Under the pieces are notes generated by a model. That model was not told the origin of the DNA. It did no database searches and worked only from the letters and a program-made list of their open reading frames with translations. A stretch of 64,000 nt of DNA from Serratia symbiotica (GTDB lineage Bacteria > Pseudomonadota > Gammaproteobacteria > Enterobacterales > Enterobacteriaceae): positions 868,001-932,000 of the forward strand of contig LR025083.1 in assembly GCA_900380265.1 (NCBI GenBank), in the 5' to 3' direction. Below are positions 21,898 to 33,769 of this stretch, piece after piece. Every line of letters begins with the position of its first letter. Position 1 is the stretch's first letter. The translations under genes and the position numbers were made by a program.

Positions 21898-24800
21898 AGA
21901 GAATAAGAGCTGCGGTGATCGCGTTCATTCTTAGCAAGAGCTAGATAAAATCAGATAAGATAGAATCTGTATAATATTTTATTAATAATGCATTTATTAT
22001 GTGGTTTCCGTTCTATTAACTAAGATAGGGCATAATTCTTGTGAGATAGGTTCGCACCATTTTCAAAATCTAAGATTTCAATCTTTGATTGAAGTTACTT
22101 GCCGTTAGTTAATAGTACATTACTGCCTCAAGAAAATGTTAGTCGCTATTTAGGAAATTAGCTCAGGTTAAAAATAACATCAAGCGGTTAGATTATTTAC
22201 GTAGCAATACATTGCTAGATCGTGATTTTATAATGATTTTAAAAATTATCTCAATGCTGCCGAATCACTTATCTCTTTCCGTTATGATATGGATTGCTCG
22301 TAATCCATATCAGGCAGTTCAGGATATTCTTGCTAGTCGCCTATGAGTCCCTCCAGCGTAGTTTATTCTTGTTATTATACTAGATAGTTACGTCAGAAAT
22401 CAACATCACTTACGGATAGGAAAGCCTTCCTTGGAGCTCTTTGTGTAATGGTAAAACCGTAGAACAAAGTTATTATTCCTATTTCTCAGGTTTTAAGGAA
22501 TCTTCTTCATGCATACCAAATTATTTGGGTGGGCTTGATTTCTCGAATACAGTCACTATAAAATCCAGCGACTATCAAAGTAAAAGATGTGGTGGTATTA
22601 GGTAAGTGATAGAAGGCGAGAAAGCCATTCGGCCATCAAAGCTAGTGCAATTCTTCTATATCCTAGAAAGTCAATCTTTGAGGGACTGCATATAAATCAT
22701 TTTGATAATCGTTTATCTTCACAAAAATAAAATGGGTCCTGCACACCTAACAATAAACATTCCCGTCGCCGTATTGATCGTAAATCGCAGGTGATATTTA
22801 CACAGAGAATTGTAAAAGAGGCGCTGCTAATCTTCACTAGCACAGATGCCTGTAGGTTACGTGAGGCTATAACAAGATACAGCTACTGAATGCATATCGG
22901 TTAGTACAGCTGCGATGAGAAAGTAGAGACTGCATTTTTGGTCTTTCTTACCGCTTTGTCTGTCCGATAAAACGAGCTTTGTCTTGAGTTTGCTGGAAGC
23001 GTTCAGCAATTCACGTTGCGGGTTATTTGTTATAATACTGAAAGTATTAAATATAAACTATTAGGCTAACAGGATTAATCAATGCGATTGATCTCATACC
23101 TCACGTTGTTGTAAAAGTATCGTACACTACTTTCCGCATTTGAAAGTGAATAGTGCTGAGTAGTGTTCTAAATTATCTCCAAATAAAATGCAGAAATATT
23201 TTGCTTGTTTATTGACTAATTTATAGAATTAAATCATTATGGATAAGTTTTCAAGTTAAGTGTTGCGAGCCTTTGGCTGGAGTAAAGTTAGCGTCGATAG
23301 GTTGTATATTGAGTAGGTAATTGATTAAGTTGACTAAACTTTTATTCTCATCAAAATTAGAGTATGGCATATTACCAGCACTGCACTAGGGGATATGTAG
23401 AGCAATGGTACTGGGGTTTAAACATCTGTTTTACACCGCTGCTAGCGAAATACGCTGGTATGTGAAATTAACAAATATCTTCCACGCCCCAGTAAGTAAC
23501 TACTGGGTCTATCAGTGGATCACTTGATCACATGTTGTGTTGCTAATAATTGTGCTAGTAGTTTAATCTAACGCACATAATAAAAGTCCCGTATCGGTAT
23601 TAAGAATGTAGGTGTGCTGTAACCAGACGTATTGCTCGGTCCTTGAAGGTTAACGGAAGAGAAATGATCGATAATAGCATAAGAGTAGAGCTGTAACTCA
23701 CGAGAAGTAAATCCTTATATATTATTTCTCACGGGAGGCTATATCTGTACCAGATAGCTAGTATTCTGTGGAATGGTTATTGTACCTTGTTAGATGTCCA
23801 GGCTGTAAAACTTTGTCCGCCTATATCATCGGACGCTTAATATAGATGTAAGAATTTTATTGATTGTATCATTTTGTTCAAAAATCTAATATCATTAGGC
23901 TGATATTATAGAACATAATCTTATATTGGAATATTATCGCCTTCTATTTTATAGGGTTGCCGCGTTATTCCAGGCTTAAAAATGGAAATAAGTGAGCAGC
24001 GTGATTACTGTCAAGCCTAACATTAAAAACAAAGGGCCTAACAGAAAATGTTTACAGTATATAGATAACTGTGTTTTACTTTTAATCTGTACTAAGGCTT
24101 TGCATTACTAAATATAATGTATAGAAGATCGTGATCATAGATAGAAGATTCTCTCGATCCTTTCATAGAAATAATCTGATAATTCACCAGAGGTGAATGC
24201 GTTATTTGCGCCCTCCTTCTTTTGTGAGAAATTTATATATTATATTTGATAATTAGCGGAATGTTAATTTAAATCTTTAAACGTATGTATATTCATTGAG
24301 GTTGCTCAGAATAAAGTAAATGAGGTTCTATAAAAGTGCCGTTACATGGTTAGTTACCTATTCAGTTGCATTCTTCCTGCAAAAACTTATTTAATGGTAA
24401 TAGCTGGCTCAGCTATGTACTGTTTAAATCGGCCCTAACCTCTTATGATTGCATCGTCGCCTTCCTATCCATTAGATTATTTAGGGTTTATTAAAAAGAT
24501 GCTTGATCCTTCTCGAGCTTCTCAGGAGAAAGTATTATTGGGTGATTGCTAGCAATCTAGAATAAAGCTATGCACAATAGTGGGGTAAGCTACTTCTATA
24601 CCGTTGATTTCTTGGAGAATTACCAGAGTTATCTCTATATAAATAGAGCAGAGATAAGGCTAAGATATAAACAGATTTTGTGGTGAATCAGCATTGGAAT
24701 CGGCATCATCACATCATTACGCAGTCAAGATAATTGAATGAACCTACAATACTTAACACTGGTCCCTAGGTTAGGTGTACAAATCTAAAATAGTGAGTAC

Positions 24801-26459
24801 CAGCTGCTCTAAATAAATCGTGAGACGTGTGTCCTATGTGCTTTAAATGCATGAGGCGGAACATCAGCTGGCAAAAGTAGGGCTAGAGCAAAGTAGAAAT
24901 TTAATTTTAGGGGGTTGGCCGGAAAAGGTTGTGACTATACTTAAGGTAGTATGTTTGCCACTCAATGCTAGTATGCTGATATATTAATTAATATTACAAA
25001 CGATATACTGAACCTTGAGTCCTGAAGAGTGTGGACAAGGTAGAAACGTAGTTTGGCTAATAGAATGAAGATGTTAGTAGCGTTCAGTAAAAACAATGAT
25101 GCTCGCGGTAGAATGACCTTGCTGGCAGAAGCGTATATTATACCCAAAAGATGCTCAGTTGCTGCTGCAGTGGTTATCTCCTTTTTACTATAACCATTGA
25201 ATAATTAAACTTCTTTACTAATTGGAAACAGCGGCGTTATTAAACGAGCTGTGTGATTCCGACTGTATTAACCCAGTGTCTGGGAGACATCTCTCAAAAG
25301 AGAATAACAGCATTCAGCACTTTCCTGCTGCTTTAAATGCAAAAGCAGTGATAACCATGTGTAGCCGATCTGGTTTTTATGCTGGCAAAGCACGAGATGC
25401 CAGCTATGAGTAGCGTTACTCACTGGTAACATGGGCTTAGACGTCGGATGCCGGTTGGGATTTAAATCTCTTTGAGTACTAAAAATTTCTGGAATAACTT
25501 AGAGTATTCTTTATCGATCTGCCAGATCGCAATATGAAATATACTCTGACCGTGTAACCTTCAAGGCACTAATAGGCAGTCATATCTGCTTCTGGTTATG
25601 AAGCATCATGTAAGCGATTTACGCTAGTGTACTATTATTAGCGCGTTATTCAGTAACGGGCCCGATTCTACTTCTGATTAAGCGGGGTCAGGTGCCCAAA
25701 CAGTATATATTTGATGATTATATGATAATGATTTCGGAGTCGAAATAGTCATCCTATTCGTGTTTACCTTCTTTTCCACCTCGGCCTAATTCAGGCTTGC
25801 AGTAGTTCGCCTGTGCGCTCCGGATCGCCTACCTGAAGGGTTAGAAGCAAGGATCCTGAGTAGCCACGCAGTGGCTGTGCTAGTTCACTATGGACCTGAT
25901 AAGGCTCTCCATGCAACAGCAGGTTTCCCAAGCCATGGCTCCCCATCTTTTTCCTTAATGAGTCCTGTGAGTGCCTGATAGGCAGTAAGCATTGCGTTAG
26001 ATACGGGAAGCCAGGTTATGGCTACGGTATCATGAAACGTTAGACTAGGTTCAATATTGTCATATTATTAGTTTGTATTAACTAGCATTTAACACTGAAG
26101 CCGTAACCTACGGTATTGCTATAAATCCGTGGGTTTGCACTTGGCTGTGCATAATGGTTGACCCTGGGTATAACCGGGCTAACACGTTCCTATGGTGATA
26201 GCTAATTTAAAAGGTTAGGCAACGCGGCGTACGGATATTAATCAGCTATGTGAATGAGAGCACCTCGGTGATAAACAGAGGTTTGGCCGACCAGCCCGCA
26301 CAGACTGTACCTCGCTGCATATTCACATAACTAGCAGTGTCGCTTATGGATACATAAGAACACAGCGCCTACAGATTAGTGATTGTTACGGTAAACAGTC
26401 GATTTACTCCCGTCGTCGACGAATCGCTCAATATTCAGAATAAAAGATAGGACCTCATA
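21898..26459. other. 4.6 kb of eroded DNA without a recognised gene
   Basis: In E. coli the interval between artP and macA carries ltaE, poxB, hcr, hcp, lysO, aqpZ, ybjD and ybjX. None could be recognised with confidence. A 63-codon open stretch at 25222-25413 (+) was considered as a poxB fragment and dropped, since poxB should be on the other strand. One hairpin is listed at 22286. Confidence 0.4.
22286..22311. repeat. 10-bp perfect hairpin
   Basis: GATATGGATT and AATCCATATC pair around the loop GCTCGT. There is no T run on either side. Its function is unknown; it lies in eroded DNA about 480 bp upstream of the artP start. Confidence 0.45.
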
Positions 26460-27555
26460 TGGAGCGGCACAAAGATATAGGTGCATGGAAAATATTTAAT
26501 TAACTATCAAAGTCATAACTGACGTGGCATGCCAGTATTTTTAGAAATTTCTCATGATTGATTTTAATATTCTGAAACTGGTTAAGCATAATTTGCAACA
26601 AGTGTGTTTACGATCGGTGAACTTGATGTGGTGTGCACGGTTTACGTTAGTCCGCAGGTAAGTTAGAAACTGTAAAAATTGTATATCGAGATCGGTGATA
26701 CATTTAAGCAAATGTAGTGGCTAGGAGTGATTCATTAGGGGAAAGCGCAAGAAAGAGCCAGATAAGCTGAGGCACGCCTGCCTGAGTGTTGCGTTTGACT
26801 GATACAAGCGGGGGGAGCAGTAACTAGCAGCAGTCACCTTGTTGCTAATTAAGTATTGGCAAAAATCAGGTGGTGTTCCCCAGGAACTGGAGCACGTGGA
26901 ATATCCTCGGCGAGGAAATGTCGGTAGGTACCATTAGCGCGGTGAGATCCTCAGAAGTCAGGCAAGCCTAAATGCCCTAATATAAATCTAGTCTATACGC
27001 CACAATTGAAGAAACGTAGCCAAGTTCCTTTCCGAAGAGTAGCACTTTGCAAGGTCCAGACGCTGATTGCACCGCAGAAAGCCTTGCATATTCTAATTTC
27101 TAGCGGATCTCAGAACTATTCCTTGTTAAGGCTCACGTGTCAAAATCTTATTTCTGCACTGTAAAGTTTGGTAAAGAGCACTTGTTTACGGTACTAAAAT
27201 TATACTCGCCTGATCACAATTTTTTGAAAAAGATCCGGTCAATACTAGAAAGTCCAAGATCTTATTCAGTACTACTGTCGTTTTGAGATGCTCAAACCAG
27301 TGAAATGCTTCGTTTATAACGTAAAGCACAAGTGTATATTCAATTGGCGAGTCCGAGATAGGCACAGGTGAACCTCTTCACAGCGCTAGGTAATAAGAGC
27401 GCTATAACCATTATCCTGTTTGGCGCTGAACTAGCGTAACGAGGGGAATCGCAAAATCATTATCATCTATCGCAATGATATTAATATAAATATTCTGAGT
27501 ATTTTAGCTTTTGGATAGGAAGTGATCGTCAGCTGTATTGGTGTATTCGAGATCG
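26460..27555 (+). pseudogene. macA: MacA periplasmic adaptor, decayed
   Basis: MacA is the periplasmic adaptor of the MacAB-TolC macrolide and virulence-factor efflux pump. Mixed-frame translation gives NLQQVCLRSVNL (matching DLQQSVLATGKL), then near 26650-26760 KLYIEIGDTFKQ and WLGVIH (matching LSVAIGDKVKKDQLLGVID) and KAQERAR. Around 27040-27130 it gives LCKVQTLIAPQKALHIL (matching LQGQTVIAAQQAPNIL). These are the lipoyl/hairpin and barrel regions in the right order. Stops and frameshifts are numerous. It stands directly before the macB relic in the same direction, as in E. coli. Confidence 0.8.
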
Positions 27556-27559
27556 GATT

Positions 27560-29280
27560 ACGGTACCATTAGAGCTAAACGGTATTTGATGTAGCTATTA
27601 GTTGGCGATTAGACGGTGGATGTATCGAGGATGTGAATTTAAGTATTGAATTAGGGGAAATAATAGCAAACATTGCGATGTTTAACTCCGGAAAACTGAC
27701 GGTGATAAAGATTCGTGGCTTCTTGGATAAACAAAGCGTTAGTGTTTGCCGGCTAGGTAGGAAAGGTGTGTCAGTGTTAACAAGGTTATAAATTAGTCAG
27801 TAGTAACGTGGCTATATTAGGTAGATTTTCTAATATTATTATCTGTATCCGTACATAAATGCGGCGGGAAATATTGAGGTGCAGACGGTCTACGAAGGGT
27901 TGAGAAAAGCGCGTGTTGTAAGTCCAAAAGCTGCGTGACTACAGCGATTAGGATTTGGTGAACTCGTGGATTATCAGCCAAATTACCTTTATTATGACCA
28001 AGCATAAAATGATACCATTAACCGCGCATTGATACAAATGGGTGAAGTTTGGCCCTTAGAGGGGTACACCAATTAGTTCATTTAATAGCCATTCTATCGA
28101 TGAGGTGATGCTCATTTTAAACAGTGGTGCTCGTAGGGTACACATTGGTTTTCTCCACTTATGATTTAGATCGGGCGTAGCAGGCTAAAAAATATTAAAA
28201 TTTATTCTGGAAAGTACAGCGATTCACAAAATAACTATAAGTAAAATCATAAAGTTAAATATTTTGGTCTGTCGCTATTCTTTTGTCTTGACAGAAAGTG
28301 ACTAGGTATTTGTCCAAGACGCTTCTCCAGAATATGGTCGCGATGACGATTAATAAAAATGTACAACACTAACTATGGTTAGTGTTCTTATCGGTATGGG
28401 ATTGTCAGTATTAATCTTCGTGGCTGCGGATGTGTCTAAATAGGAAAACTAGTATATATCAAATCCATTTTTACTAAAACAGTCGCTTTTTATCCTGGTA
28501 AGGTTTTTGTGAGCATCCCTATCTTCGCTTGGCTCTGAAATATGGGAAACTTGGCGTTTGTTTGACAAACCCGATCTTTAGTATCTATTCGCCGAATATC
28601 ACAAAAAATACACAGTTGCCGTGATGAAGCTGTTGATCTAGTAGTCAATAACAGAAGTGTTAGCGAATAGTATTCTGCGTTTATAGCATGCAATTCAGTC
28701 AAGTTCGGTGATGTTGTGCAGCTGCAGCGATAGGCAGTGGTAATGAACGTTACTATCAACAATTAGCTTTTGCTATATCAAACCAGTGCTAAGGACGTGA
28801 TTCACGTGAGTGATATCTGAGTCACTGTACTGGGTATGGCTAAATAGCATAGTCAATGTTTGGTCGCAGTAAGATGCTACATGCTGGCTGCATTGTAGCA
28901 CTATGGTACATAGTGCGGATGGCTAATAATTTTTTAATTGGATTTCTTTGCATACGCTCCTGTTGCAGTAGGAGCGTTAGAATAGTAGTTAACGCGTTTT
29001 CTGATGTTGCACCATTGTAAGACACGCTGCTTCGCCTATAAGGTAATAGGTGTGGGTGTCACTCACTCGAACTACCCGAATTTTACAATGTTTGGCGCTG
29101 CTGCAGGAAAGTTCTTTGGGGGTAGCCGGTATTGGAGTGATAAATACCATGCTGATATCACACTGACTAGTGTAGGTGAGAGATCAGTATGTGCATATCG
29201 GCGCGTCATTAAGACGTATTCAGCAGTTTTTATCGAATTAGAATCAGCTTTCTTACTTAGTGCTCCGCTAAGGTAAGGCT
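27560..29280 (+). pseudogene. macB: MacB ABC exporter, decayed
   Basis: MacB is the inner-membrane ATPase and permease of the MacAB-TolC pump. Readable pieces, in order, are IEDVNLSIELGEIIANI (matching VLKGISLDIYAGEMVAIV) and SGKLTVIKIRGFLDK (matching SGKSTLMNILGCLDK, with Walker A destroyed: N and S replace key glycines and L replaces the serine after K). Near 28380 is TMVSVLIGMGLSVLIFVAAD (matching TMLGIIIGIASVVSIVVVGD), then FYPGKVFVS (matching DVYPGKDFG), and near 29040 YKVIGVGV with TMFGAAAGKFF. The LSGGQ region and the last membrane helices were not found, so internal and 3' deletions are likely. The 3' border is uncertain. Confidence 0.82.
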
Positions 29281-30129
29281 GTTATTTGATAGTCTAACGC
29301 CTGTTAGCACTAGCCTTGCTAAGATGAGGGAGTAGCGGTCTTACCGACAGCAATAATAAGTGAGTTGCTCTTTTAACCAGTTTTGAGTGGCGTTCGGTCA
29401 TTTGCTAGTGCGCAATCCAGAACGGCTGCATCTGATCAATCTTTTTTTGCAAGTCGATTAATCAAATACCCCAGATAGTGAAGCGCATTGTTAGCTTGTT
29501 TCGTTGCATAACAACGCCGTAGCAGGCGTTTACGTTAGTTATTGGATGTCTAGCAGTAAAGTACGAATCACATAGTTTTTCTTCCTCTACGCGTATCTTA
29601 CCATCGATTTGAGTACTTGAGTAATAAGCGAAAGCATCTTAATCACTAATTTTATAACAAATAAACCTACTTTTTGAGGTTTTAAAGCATTGATTGCGAT
29701 TAGTCTCGATGACTGAAATTCATTGAATGATATTACTAATAATATAAATCATGGCAATACCTTCCAGTTGTGTTTTTACAGATTGTATCTATTACCAGAT
29801 GCACCTAGAGTACATAATAGCTGCATCGAATTGTCAATGTTGGACTTGAGTACAAGTTTTACTAAATGTTAAAGTAGATAATGTTATGAACATATTTAAT
29901 AAATATGTCAGCGGTTTATCTAGAATAGATTATAAAAACATAATCATCATAAAATAGAGATAATTTGTTAATAGAAAATCACTAAACTAGCCTATAAATA
30001 AGGCGGATCATTAATTGGTAATAATAATTAGTTGATTTTTTATATTTAACCTAATGATAATTAGGTACACAAACACATCTCAATATTGTTTTTAGCTAAA
30101 GCTAATCATATGTTAATGAAATTTTGCAT
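29281..30129. other. AT-rich gap between macB and clpS relics
   Basis: This should contain the macB 3' end and the divergent cspD. Neither was recognised. The segment 29700-30130 is especially AT-rich, with repeated ATAAT/TTAAT words, and shows no coding signal. Confidence 0.4.
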
Positions 30130-30316
30130 TGTGGATTTATAAAAGTTATTTTTTGTGTTGAATACGGGCCGTAACTGATATAGATAGCAGTCGCTATCGA
30201 GGAAAGGTGCTGTCCGTATTTTCACTATCTAGCTGGCAACACTCACGTGATGCTGTGAATGACTTCGTCAGAAAACCCATATCTATTATTGATCACGCAA
30301 GGAAGCATAAGTCAGA
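30130..30316 (+). pseudogene. clpS: ClpS adaptor, remnant
   Basis: ClpS delivers N-degron substrates to ClpAP. A short piece resembles the central strand region (FIKVIFCVEYGP, matching MYKVILVNDDYTP). It is followed by YRGKVLSVF and DAVNDFVRKPISII (matching YQGKAICGVF and KVAMVNKYARENEHPLL). About half the gene is missing between these pieces. The position, immediately before clpA in the same direction, supports the call. The similarity is weak, so this rests partly on context. Confidence 0.6.
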
Positions 30317-30337
30317 AGAATGATTTGGGAACTTATG

Positions 30338-32456
30338 ATGTTTAATCAAGAACTAGATGTTAAGCTAAAAAGCTTGTGCTCGGCTGCGTAAATATAGATA
30401 CGAGTTTATGACTGTCAGGTGCCTATTGTTGGAGCTACTTTGCCACCATGTGACATGAGAAGCGTTTGATAGGTGTAGGCTGGATTTTTAGCTGATCCAT
30501 GAAGGGAAACGTGAGCCTTCATTATAAAAATCACGTTAGAGCTGCTTGCGAGCTCAGGAGCGTCTCTTCCTCAGCCAAGTTTTAGGCTGCCGTGTGTATT
30601 GAAATATGTAGTTTCATGTGCGAAACTCTCCTATGCGTTAGCAGTCCAGTGCATATGTGTTTGCTGCAATTTTAAGCAAACACAAGCAGCAGGCTTTTGG
30701 TTGTTCAAACACGATGTAAGCCCTCCTGTTATTGTTTATTTGATTTAGCATGACATAAATAGGCAGGTATACTACGTCCTCCATGGGAGCACTCGGTAAA
30801 TGAAAGTAGCCTAAATGGGAAAGTGTATCTAAAACTTCACTACTAATATCAATCATTTGGCTCGTATGGGTGCTATTAATCTGTCAATTGGTCATGATCT
30901 AGAACTGGAACTCGTGATCCAGGTGCTGTGTTGTTATTGTAAAACCAATCCAATGTTGCTGGATGCAACCTGTGTAGGGATGACCGCTATCCTAGGAGGA
31001 TGATTTTTGGGTGTCGTGTAGGTGATGTGCTGGGAGCAAGTCGTTTTGTATACATCACTTATTTAGCATCGGTTCTCTGATACTATGTACCAACTGTGCT
31101 GATTTCGGAAACCCTGTAAGTTTTCTGATTAACCCTGGATCAGGTTAAAAGAATATCTTATATCTTACACGAGATCCATACCAGTATCAGTATTGGTACA
31201 AAGTCTGCTGGTAAAGTCGGTGCAGACAACCTGATTAAGTATTACTAGTAAGTAGTAATACTCCGCCAGTCAGTTCGAGTACCTATCAGGAGCGCAGTAA
31301 TGTTTGAAAAACACCGTTTGTGCCTCTCTAGAATGAGATGCTTGAGTTAACGTTGGAAGGGGCTATTAGATCATCAATGGGATAAAACAAAATATTGGTC
31401 GCACTAAGATCTGCGTTACACCTTCAGTCGATCCGCGCTTCTTAGAACTATCTGTGCAATAAATAAAGGTGGCGCATATCGAATCTGTATTGGACGTATT
31501 CACGGTTCCTAGAGAGATTCTTTCTAAGAGTGATTACGATGTACTGAGCAACCTGAGTAGCCGTCTGCAGATCTTGACGTTTTATACAGATTAGGCGAGA
31601 GCAGCTTTGATGGAGTGGATTTCAATAAAGTGGCTTTGCCTAGGCAGCCATTTTAAGATTTCCTGTTCGTTCCTCTTGGTTGTCTGACTGGATTTTAGAA
31701 AGTGAGTCAGGATGCAACTAGTCCAAGCAGTGACCATCCAGCTACTAAGTTGGGTATATCTAAATATATGGAGCGCCTCATACCGCCTCCCTACTTCGCA
31801 CCTGCGGCCTGGTTTATATCGGTTATAATTCAGGCGGGTTTCTAGTTGGTGCAGTGCTCAAGCACTTGCACGCGGTAGTTCTGCAAGATAAAATCAAGAA
31901 ATAGACACACGCGTCTACAGCTTGCTGCCGAAAGTGAGATACGAGGTAATCGTGACTTACGATACCCTTGAAAGGAAGTCTTCCCTAGGATAATGTGTGT
32001 GATTAAGACTAATCAAGGGAGTAGCTGAAAGCGAACGACAAGCGAGTTGTCGGGGTCAGCAGGATAATAGAATCGATGTGATACAGGAGATTCAGTAAAC
32101 GTTTACACCACCATTCAGCAATCATATGGGCACTTTTATCTTCTTTAAATTTTGTATAATTAGGTGAACTAGTCATGAGTTGATATGTGCATGGTTGAAC
32201 TGTCAGCACAGTTAGATGTGAAGGGCTGCTGTCTGGAACTTGGTGAGTAGACGCGGGATTCGCTGTCTTGCGAAAGGCTACACGTCCAAGACGCCGTTTC
32301 AGGCATTGTATCTGTAATGCAAAAAATCTGAAGAAACTAGTAGCCTATGAACTGCAGTGCGGGTTGCTGGTGACGTTGGGTTCAGTGATAGGTACACTTA
32401 ATAAAGACAAAACCGAGTTGTCTATTCTCCATACATCGATACGTTTGGAGGGGTAG
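30338..32456 (+). pseudogene. clpA: ClpA unfoldase, decayed
   Basis: ClpA is the AAA+ unfoldase of the ClpAP protease. The start reads MFNQELDVKL (matching MLNQELELSL). It continues in another frame as RLRKYRYEFMTVRCLLLELL (matching RAREHRHEFMTVEHLLLALL). Further pieces are VAHIESVLDVFTVPREI and LSNLSSRLQIL near 31470-31580 (matching VADIESVVARIARIPEKS and LKNLGDRLKML), GYNSGGFLVGAVLKHLHAVV near 31825-31880 (matching GFDQGGLLTDAVIKHPHAVL), and NLKKLVAYELQCG with LNKDKTEL near 32320-32420 (matching NLKKPLANELLFG and LDKEKNEL). The match is co-linear over 2.1 kb, close to full length, but broken many times. No intact Walker A was found. Confidence 0.92.
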
Positions 32457-32665
32457 GATATAGTAGGGAGTTTAATGGGATCTTCCCGTAGATTATGAAG
32501 TCTGTAAATAAGACTTGACGTTGCGAAACTGTTTGTTGTTGGGGGACAGTTCGCTAGCGAACTAAGTTAGTGAAATGTTTTGCCTGCCCTTAAAAGCGCA
32601 GGGCACATTTTCATGGGCAGAGAGATATCCTAAATACTACCAGCGCCTAGAGCCTGATTCGTCGG
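32457..32665. other. clpA-infA spacer; tRNA-Ser not found
   Basis: In E. coli this gap carries serW (tRNA-Ser GGA). I searched both strands here for the acceptor stem, the GGTTCGAATCC-type T arm and a terminal CCA and found none, so serW appears lost or moved. A 6-bp stem at 32585-32605 (TGCCCT and AGGGCA on the minus strand), about 60 bases after the infA stop, might be a weak infA terminator; it lacks a T run. Confidence 0.4.
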
Positions 32666-32914
<249 letters not shown>

Positions 32915-32941
32915 TTAATCTGCACGATAATGCCGAAAAAC

Positions 32942-32959
32942 CTACTTTATGTAAAGTAG
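32942..32959 (-). terminator. Palindrome with T run ahead of infA
   Basis: CTACTTTACATAAAGTAG is a perfect palindrome with 8-base arms. On the minus strand it is followed by GTTTTTC, the form of a short rho-independent terminator. It lies between the putative infA promoter and the infA start. It could terminate transcription from the aat side, or act as a leader hairpin or attenuator. Confidence 0.45.
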
Positions 32960-32970
32960 CATTGGCGGAC

Positions 32971-32976
32971 ATTATA
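32971..32976 (-). promoter_or_regulatory. infA: Possible infA promoter (-10 element)
   Basis: On the minus strand, TATAAT matches the sigma-70 -10 consensus exactly and sits about 90 bases before the infA ATG. No good -35 hexamer is found at 16-18 bases. The upstream aat/cyd genes are dead and the locus is split from trxB by a prophage, so infA needs its own promoter; this is the best candidate seen. Confidence 0.4.
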
Positions 32977-32997
32977 TTGTTTCTACAATTAGTTGGT

Positions 32998-33710
32998 TGG
33001 AAAGGGAGATGTCACTTGCTGTGTTGTACTAGTCACAGTGGCTAATATCTTTACCCTAACGCCTCTCACTGAACTCGTTGAGCTATTGCAAGAATCGTAT
33101 TGCGGATTGCTCTTGCTCCATGCCATGCTTATGAATGTGAATCTTCAGCATCTGACAGTTAATTTATTCTCTGCCATAATCACTAAAAAGGTTAGAAAAA
33201 ATCATCATAGATTCCTTAGGATTCTGAATAATACGTTTAGAGATCGACTCGTCGCGTTTAGGATCGGTATAGCGGCCATACATACCGACTCTAATCGGGG
33301 ATGCTGCTAGACTGTGATCGAATGGGCTTAGTAAGAAGATAGAATGTCAGATCAATGTGTACTATTTCAGGAATCATTTAGTAATCTTAATTTTATTGAT
33401 GGCGAGGGTAAGGATCACTGTAGTACAGTTATTATTGACTGAGATACAAACATTTTCCCGTAAAAGCCTTTAAGGCTGAGACTGAGATGACATTCTTCTA
33501 GAAACAATACAGCCCTGGATCGGGTAAGCATTATAGAATTCCATTTACCAGGCTGATACAAAGGATAGATTTTGTTTCATTGGCTTCCATAAAGCGTGGA
33601 AGCCATGGGGTATCGTAAATTGCTCGCAGAGCGTTAAGAATGCGGCGTTCATTCACAAGCGATGAAAGCACTAGTGACTGCGCGGGCAGCTTAATAATGC
33701 GCACTATGGT
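32998..33710 (-). pseudogene. aat: Leucyl/phenylalanyl-tRNA-protein transferase, decayed
   Basis: Aat adds Leu or Phe to proteins with basic N-termini, feeding the N-degron pathway. On the minus strand the start region reads MRIIKLPAQSLV (first codon now GTG). Then come the relic of LLALGGDLSP, RAVLFLEECHLSLSLKGFYG near 33480-33520 (matching [20 protein letters not shown]), GMYGRY-type residues near 33270, and ESMMIFSNLFSDYGRE followed by INCQMLKIHIHKHGMEQ (matching [32 protein letters not shown]). The gene length is nearly normal, but several stops and frameshifts interrupt it. Loss fits the parallel loss of clpS and clpA, which act in the same pathway. Confidence 0.85.
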
Positions 33711-33769
33711 CTCAATAACTCAAGAATTTATTTTACGCACTACGTTGATGCGTCCCCGAGGACGCCTTT

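Noticed and set aside
25222-25413. Possible poxB fragment on the plus strand
   Set aside because: Only a short resemblance (AVITMCSRSGF), and the ancestral poxB should lie on the opposite strand.
32457-32665. tRNA-Ser (serW) expected next to infA
   Set aside because: No acceptor stem, T arm or CCA end found on either strand.
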